Shown here in pieces: positions 60,365-64,000 of a stretch of DNA of 64,000 nt. The position numbers were made by a program, and so were the translations under genes. The stretch is from NCBI GenBank assembly GCA_031385545.1, contig JANNBN010000129.1, positions 65,685-129,684 on the forward strand. Reading direction: 5' to 3'. The stretch comes from JANNBN01 sp031385545 (GTDB lineage Bacteria; Actinomycetota; Acidimicrobiia; Acidimicrobiales; JANYDT01). Within the stretch, counting starts at the first letter, position 1, and each line of letters starts with the position of its first letter. The notes beneath the pieces were generated by a model that ran no database searches, had not been told where the DNA came from, and saw nothing but the letters and a program-made list of their open reading frames with translations.

Positions 60365-60456
60365 TGCGGTATCGATCCGGTTGGTGCTGCTCCGGCGAGG
60401 CGGTAGCGTTGGCTGCTGTGAGTGCTCGCCAGCCCAGTGTTTGTGTGGCTGCCCAT

Positions 60457-60480
60457 GACTCTGTCGGCGACTCTGTCGGC
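60457..60480 (+). repeat. Two tandem 12-bp repeats upstream of hemA
   Basis: GACTCTGTCGGC is repeated exactly twice, 34 bp before the hemA ATG. The 150-bp rex-hemA gap contains nothing else recognisable. It may be coincidental or a short regulatory duplication. Confidence 0.5.
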
Positions 60481-60514
60481 CTCAGTGCCGACTGGCAGCG
60501 GTGGCCGTGATTCG

Positions 60515-61777
60515 ATGACCACCGTTGTCGCCGTCAGCGTGAACCACCACACCGTTCCGCTCCACATGCTGGAGCGCATGACGGTTCCTGCGGCGACCCT
60601 CCCGAAGGCCCTCCACGACCTGCACGCGCGTGACCATCTCAGCGAAGTCGTGCTGCTCTCCACGTGCAACCGCACCGAGGTCTACGCGGTCGCCGAGACG
60701 TTCCACGGTGCCTTGGGCGACATCAACCGCTACTTCTCGGCTCTCTCGGGAATCGACATCCACCGGTTCGTGGACCACCTCATCACTGCATACGACGAGG
60801 GTGCCGCGGCCCACCTGTTCGGAGTTGCGGCGGGGCTTCGCTCAGCGGTTGTCGGCGAGACCGAGATCCTCGGCCAGGTTCGCCAGGCCTGGGACGCCGC
60901 CCGCGACGCCGGCACCGTCGGGCCTCGGCTCGACTCACTCTTTCGCCACGCACTCGAAACAGGCAAACGGGCTCGTTCCGAAACTTCCATTTCGCGCGGC
61001 ACGGCCTCGGTCTCGCACGCCGCGGTTCAGCTGGCCGAAGCAAGTGTGGGGTCGCTCGTCGGCCGTTCGGTGCTGGTGCTCGGTGCCGGCGAGATCGGCG
61101 TCAGCATGGCCAACGCGTTGCATCATCACGGCGTCGGGGAACTGCTCGTTGCGAACCGATCCCGAGCCAAAGCAACCGCAGTAGCCAGCCGGTTGAATGC
61201 CGAGACGGTTGCCTTGCATGAACTGCCCACCGCGCTTGAACGGGTCGATGTGCTGCTGACCGCAACGTCTGCCGAGTCTGTGGTTCTCGAGGCCGACGAT
61301 GTGATCGCTGTCATGGAAGCTAGGTCAGGCCGTGCGTTGGTCATCGTCGACACCGGGATGCCGCGTGACGTCGATCCGGCAGCGGGTTCGGTTCCGGGCG
61401 TAACGCTGCTCGATCTTGACTCCATCCGCTCGTTCGCCGAGGCCGGGCTTGAATCTCGCCGGCAAGAACTTGAGAAGGTTGCGGCCATCATCGTCGACGA
61501 GGTCGACCGGTTCAGTGCCAACGAGACCGGCCGCCAGGTGGCGCCAGTTGTTGCTGCGCTGCGTGACAGGTTCGAAGCGCAGCGAGCCGAAGTTCTTGCG
61601 AAGTACGACACCCGCCTTGCGGGTCTGTCCGAAGAGCAACGTGCTGCGATCGAGTCGCTCACCCGGCAGCTCGTCAACAAGATCGCACACGAGCCCACGA
61701 TTGTGCTGAAGGAATCCGCTGGGACCAACAAAGGTCTTCGTCTCGCCGATTCCACTCGCTCCTTGTTCGACCTGTAG
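60515..61777 (+). CDS. hemA: Glutamyl-tRNA reductase
   Basis: A 420-residue enzyme that reduces glutamyl-tRNA to glutamate-1-semialdehyde, the first committed step of C5 haem synthesis. The catalytic Cys51 is in LLSTCNRTEVYA. GLRSAVVGETEILGQVRQAW follows, then the NADPH domain VLVLGAGEIGVSMANAL and a C-terminal dimerisation helix region (RFEAQRAEVLAKY). It starts at ATG 60515, where the conserved VVAVSVNHHTVPL begins; longer in-frame starts are not family-like. It is part of the rex-hemACD cluster and therefore probably controlled by Rex. Confidence 0.96.
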   Translation: MTTVVAVSVNHHTVPLHMLERMTVPAATLPKALHDLHARDHLSEVVLLSTCNRTEVYAVAETFHGALGDINRYFSALSGIDIHRFVDHLITAYDEGAAAHLFGVAAGLRSAVVGETEILGQVRQAWDAARDAGTVGPRLDSLFRHALETGKRARSETSISRGTASVSHAAVQLAEASVGSLVGRSVLVLGAGEIGVSMANALHHHGVGELLVANRSRAKATAVASRLNAETVALHELPTALERVDVLLTATSAESVVLEADDVIAVMEARSGRALVIVDTGMPRDVDPAAGSVPGVTLLDLDSIRSFAEAGLESRRQELEKVAAIIVDEVDRFSANETGRQVAPVVAALRDRFEAQRAEVLAKYDTRLAGLSEEQRAAIESLTRQLVNKIAHEPTIVLKESAGTNKGLRLADSTRSLFDL

Positions 61778-61789
61778 GCGCGCAGATAT

Positions 61790-62713
61790 ATGGCGGCCAT
61801 CCGCATAGCCACGCGCTCGTCCCCGCTTGCCCTGTGGCAGTCCAACGACGTCGCAGAACGTTTGCGAAGTGTTGCGGGCGTCGACGTTGAACTGGTCCAG
61901 ATCGACACGCTCGGCGACCGCACCCAAGCTCTGGGTGTGCCGCTGCACCAGATCGGCGGCCAGGGCGTGTTCGCCAAGGAAGTTCAGGCTGCAGTGCTCG
62001 ACGGCCGCGCAGACATTGCTGTGCACTCGGCCAAGGATCTTCCAGGTGAGTCCATGGCGGGTCTTGTCATCGCTGCGGTCACCCGCCGTGACGATCCGCG
62101 CGATGGGCTGGTCGGCACGCCGTTGGACTCCCTCCCCTTAGGCGGCGTGGTCGCGACCGGCTCCATTCGCCGTCGTGCACAGTTGCTGGCCCTGCGTCCC
62201 GATCTTCGCTTCGTCGAGGTACGGGGAAACATGGCAAAGCGTGTTGCCAAAGCCGCCGAACCTGGCATCGACGCGGTCGTTGTCGGATGTGCTGGGCTGG
62301 ACCGAATTGGGCTTGGCTGGCACATCGTTGACCGTCTCGAACCGTCCCTGATGCTGCCGCAGGTCGGACAGGGAACCGTTGCCGTCGAATGCAGATCAGA
62401 CGATATGCACACCTATGAGTTGCTAAGGTTGATCAACGACGAACTGATCGAGAGCGATCTGCTGGTCGAGCGTTCGTATCTGCGTCGGCTCGGTGCCGGC
62501 TGTTCGTTGCCAATCGGTGCGATGGTGCGCCGGGTGGCCGATCAGCCTTCCGTGCTCGATGCGATGATTGCCGCTGCCGATGGAAGTGTTGTCCTGCGGA
62601 CTTCGCGTCCCGTTCTTGTCGGTTGCGATGCTGGTAAGCAGTGCGCTGACTCGCTTCTGGCAAACGGTGGAAGGGCGCTGCTTGCTGCTGCGGAGCACGG
62701 GATGCCGTCGTGA
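61790..62713 (+). CDS. hemC: Hydroxymethylbilane synthase (porphobilinogen deaminase)
   Basis: A 307-residue enzyme that polymerises four porphobilinogens to hydroxymethylbilane. IRIATRSSPLALWQS opens the chain, VHSAKDLPGE carries the catalytic Asp region, GSIRRRAQL follows, and the dipyrromethane cofactor is attached to Cys238 in RLGAGCSLPIGA. It starts 12 bp after hemA, and its stop overlaps the hemD GTG by 4 bp. It belongs to the same transcription unit. Confidence 0.96.
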   Translation: MAAIRIATRSSPLALWQSNDVAERLRSVAGVDVELVQIDTLGDRTQALGVPLHQIGGQGVFAKEVQAAVLDGRADIAVHSAKDLPGESMAGLVIAAVTRRDDPRDGLVGTPLDSLPLGGVVATGSIRRRAQLLALRPDLRFVEVRGNMAKRVAKAAEPGIDAVVVGCAGLDRIGLGWHIVDRLEPSLMLPQVGQGTVAVECRSDDMHTYELLRLINDELIESDLLVERSYLRRLGAGCSLPIGAMVRRVADQPSVLDAMIAAADGSVVLRTSRPVLVGCDAGKQCADSLLANGGRALLAAAEHGMPS

Positions 62714-63420
62714 GGTCCCGCCGGGTGCTGGTAGTGCGGGCAGCACATCAGTCAGACCGACTGTCGCACCGTCTTGCAGAAGCGGGATTCGAGCCGGTGG
62801 TGGTGCCGGTCATTGCGATGGAACCACCAGATGACGAAGGCCAGGCGCTCAGCGCGGCGCTGCATCGTGGCGAACGGTTCGACTGGATCGTGTTCACCTC
62901 GTCCAACGCGGTGGCAGCGGTCGACACCATCCCGTCGGGTCCCTGTCTTGCAGTGGTCGGCCCCGGAACTGCGCACGCGCTGACCGCACGAGGCCGCTCG
63001 TGTGACTTGATGCCAGAGGTCAGCACAGCCGAAGGGCTTGTGAAAGCCTTTGGTGCGCACACCCCCGGTACGGTGCTTCTCCCGTTGGCCGCCGGCGCGC
63101 GCCCCACGCTGGCAGACGGACTGCGCTCGCTTGGGTGGCAAGTGACCGCAGTGACCGCGTATCGGACCGTTGCCCGGGTACCCGACGCAGCTGAGTTGGA
63201 AGCGTCCAGGTCGTGCGCTGCGGTGCTGTTCACCTCGTCGTCGTCGGTGCTTTCGTGGCGCGCTGTCGCGTCGGTTGCCGATACACCGGCGACGGTTGTC
63301 AGCATTGGGCCGCAGACCTCTGCCACCATCCGGTCCGTTGGTCTCAGGGTTGATGTCGAGGCCAACCCGCATACGCTCGACGGGTTGGTTCAGGCGACCC
63401 GCTCGGTGCTGATGCCCTAA
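62710..63420 (+). CDS. hemD: Uroporphyrinogen-III synthase
   Basis: A 236-residue enzyme that cyclises hydroxymethylbilane with ring D inversion. The sequence is poorly conserved, as is usual in this family, but VLVVRAAHQSDRLSHRLAEAGFEPVVVPVIAMEPP, FDWIVFTSSNAVAAV and the second-domain VTAYRTVARVPD ... AVLFTSSSSVLSWRAV match the two-domain HemD fold. GTG start overlaps hemC. The single-domain length (no fused methyltransferase) indicates haem rather than sirohaem/cobalamin fusion. Confidence 0.94.
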   Translation: MRSRRVLVVRAAHQSDRLSHRLAEAGFEPVVVPVIAMEPPDDEGQALSAALHRGERFDWIVFTSSNAVAAVDTIPSGPCLAVVGPGTAHALTARGRSCDLMPEVSTAEGLVKAFGAHTPGTVLLPLAAGARPTLADGLRSLGWQVTAVTAYRTVARVPDAAELEASRSCAAVLFTSSSSVLSWRAVASVADTPATVVSIGPQTSATIRSVGLRVDVEANPHTLDGLVQATRSVLMP

Positions 63421-63431
63421 GGTTTTGAACC

Positions 63432-64000
63432 TTGCGGATCAAGGTCGAATTCACTGTCGAGCCCTTCGTCGAGGGTGGCCCGGGCCCCCATGTTCGGGCG
63501 GCGCTGGATCAGGTGCGCGCCCGTGGGCTGAGCGTCGAAGTCGGCCCGTTCGCCAACACCATCGACGGTGAGCATCACCTGGTGTTGAAAGCCGTCGAAC
63601 CGCTCGTCACCGCCGCCCTTGCGAACGGTGCGACGGCCATCAGCCTCGCGGTGTCCCGGGCTCGAGACACCAGTTCACGCGACGCTGCCTTTCTCGATGC
63701 GCTCGTCCCGCTCCTCGCTGCGACGGGGTCCACGTACGTCGAACCCGACGAGATGCGCTCCACCGATGCGCCCATTCACTGGCAGGGCGAGCTCATCGGC
63801 GGGATACGTCTTCCTGCGAGTGATGGTCGGGTGGACCGTGCAACGTCGAACGCGAAGCACGGCCTGACTGACCTCATCATCTCCGTGGAGAACGAACTGG
63901 GCGGTGAGCTGCACACCCTCAGCCGCACCAAGAAGCAGATAGCGGCTCGGCTGCTCGAAGAGCGTGGCGCGTTCCGGTTCCGGGGTGCCGTGGAAGACAT
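63432..64000 (+). CDS. Probable thiamine-binding (YkoF/MTH1187-like) protein with C-terminal HTH, partial
   Basis: At least 189 residues, running off the right edge. The only in-frame start after a TGA at 63426 is TTG 63432, 11 bp after hemD. The N-terminal 90 residues (IKVEFTVEPFVEGGPGPHVRAALDQV ... VEVGPFANTIDG) look like the thiamine-binding MTH1187/YkoF fold. From about residue 150, LTDLIISVENELGG and then SRTKKQIAARLLEERGAFRFRGAVED resemble the DauR/YheO-type HTH_22 region. If the fusion is right, it could be a ligand-sensing regulator attached to the haem operon. The C-terminal recognition helix lies beyond the window. Confidence 0.6.
   Translation, partial: MRIKVEFTVEPFVEGGPGPHVRAALDQVRARGLSVEVGPFANTIDGEHHLVLKAVEPLVTAALANGATAISLAVSRARDTSSRDAAFLDALVPLLAATGSTYVEPDEMRSTDAPIHWQGELIGGIRLPASDGRVDRATSNAKHGLTDLIISVENELGGELHTLSRTKKQIAARLLEERGAFRFRGAVED

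Overview
The window is dense, high-GC bacterial chromosome with few intergenic gaps, many GTG/TTG starts and many 4-bp ATGA/GTGA stop-start overlaps. MshA (mycothiol synthesis), a rex-hemA-hemC-hemD cluster with an actinobacterial-type Rex operator, an lhr-nei2 pair, an RsiG-type anti-sigma protein, an F420-type luciferase-like oxidoreductase and many acyl-CoA genes all indicate Actinomycetota. An Acidimicrobiia-like chromosome (Ilumatobacter or relatives) is my best guess; this is inference, since no 16S gene is present. I see no tRNA, rRNA, phage, transposase or CRISPR array.

Layout. 1-3331 (minus): three-subunit molybdenum hydroxylase of the xanthine dehydrogenase family, its large subunit running off the left edge. 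3478-9526: DMT exporter, small membrane protein, uridine kinase coupled to a Cys/His-rich small protein, TauE/SafE exporter, HAD phosphatase, YczE-like membrane protein and 3-hydroxyacyl-CoA dehydrogenase. 9661-16295: acyl-CoA ligase, thioesterase/acyl-CoA dehydrogenase pair, luciferase-like oxidoreductase and Bax-inhibitor-like protein. 16357-21824: M15 peptidase, argG, secreted SGNH hydrolase with a Thr-rich linker, second acyl-CoA ligase. 21887-31403: a nitrogen-compound catabolism neighbourhood (class V PLP enzyme, amidohydrolase, D-threonine-aldolase-like enzyme, D- and L-type N-carbamoyl hydrolases, FdhD, cupredoxin lipoprotein, PuuD-like membrane protein). 31518-34117: PLP decarboxylase and enoyl-CoA hydratase. 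34197-43430 (plus): ABC exporter, acetyltransferase, Lhr helicase, Nei2 glycosylase, small zinc-finger protein. 43652-44952: YgjP-like metalloprotease and histidine phosphatase. 45135-51984: giant alpha-2-macroglobulin lipoprotein followed by a SecD-like lipoprotein. 52039-59569: MoaD, RsiG-like protein, XRE regulator, mshA, ybjN, proC, SAM hydrolase, acyl-CoA ligase, membrane protein. 59633-64000: rex-hemACD and a truncated gene for a probable thiamine-binding/HTH fusion.

Functionally, the left half suggests scavenging of purines, carbamoyl compounds and fatty acids, with molybdenum cofactor maturation (FdhD, MoaD) serving the hydroxylase and a formate dehydrogenase located elsewhere. The right half carries DNA repair, cell-envelope defence, thiol and haem synthesis under redox control, and a probable cyclic-di-GMP-responsive anti-sigma switch.

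The most unusual signal is a 59-bp sequence, about 90% identical, inserted in frame in two unrelated PLP-enzyme genes (23373-23431 minus; 25156-25214 plus). It encodes the same 19-residue peptide in both, and the two copies form an inverted pair around the 5' ends of both host genes and the amidohydrolase gene. It looks like a protein-embedded repeat comparable in concept to the Rickettsia palindromic elements, although it is not clearly palindromic.
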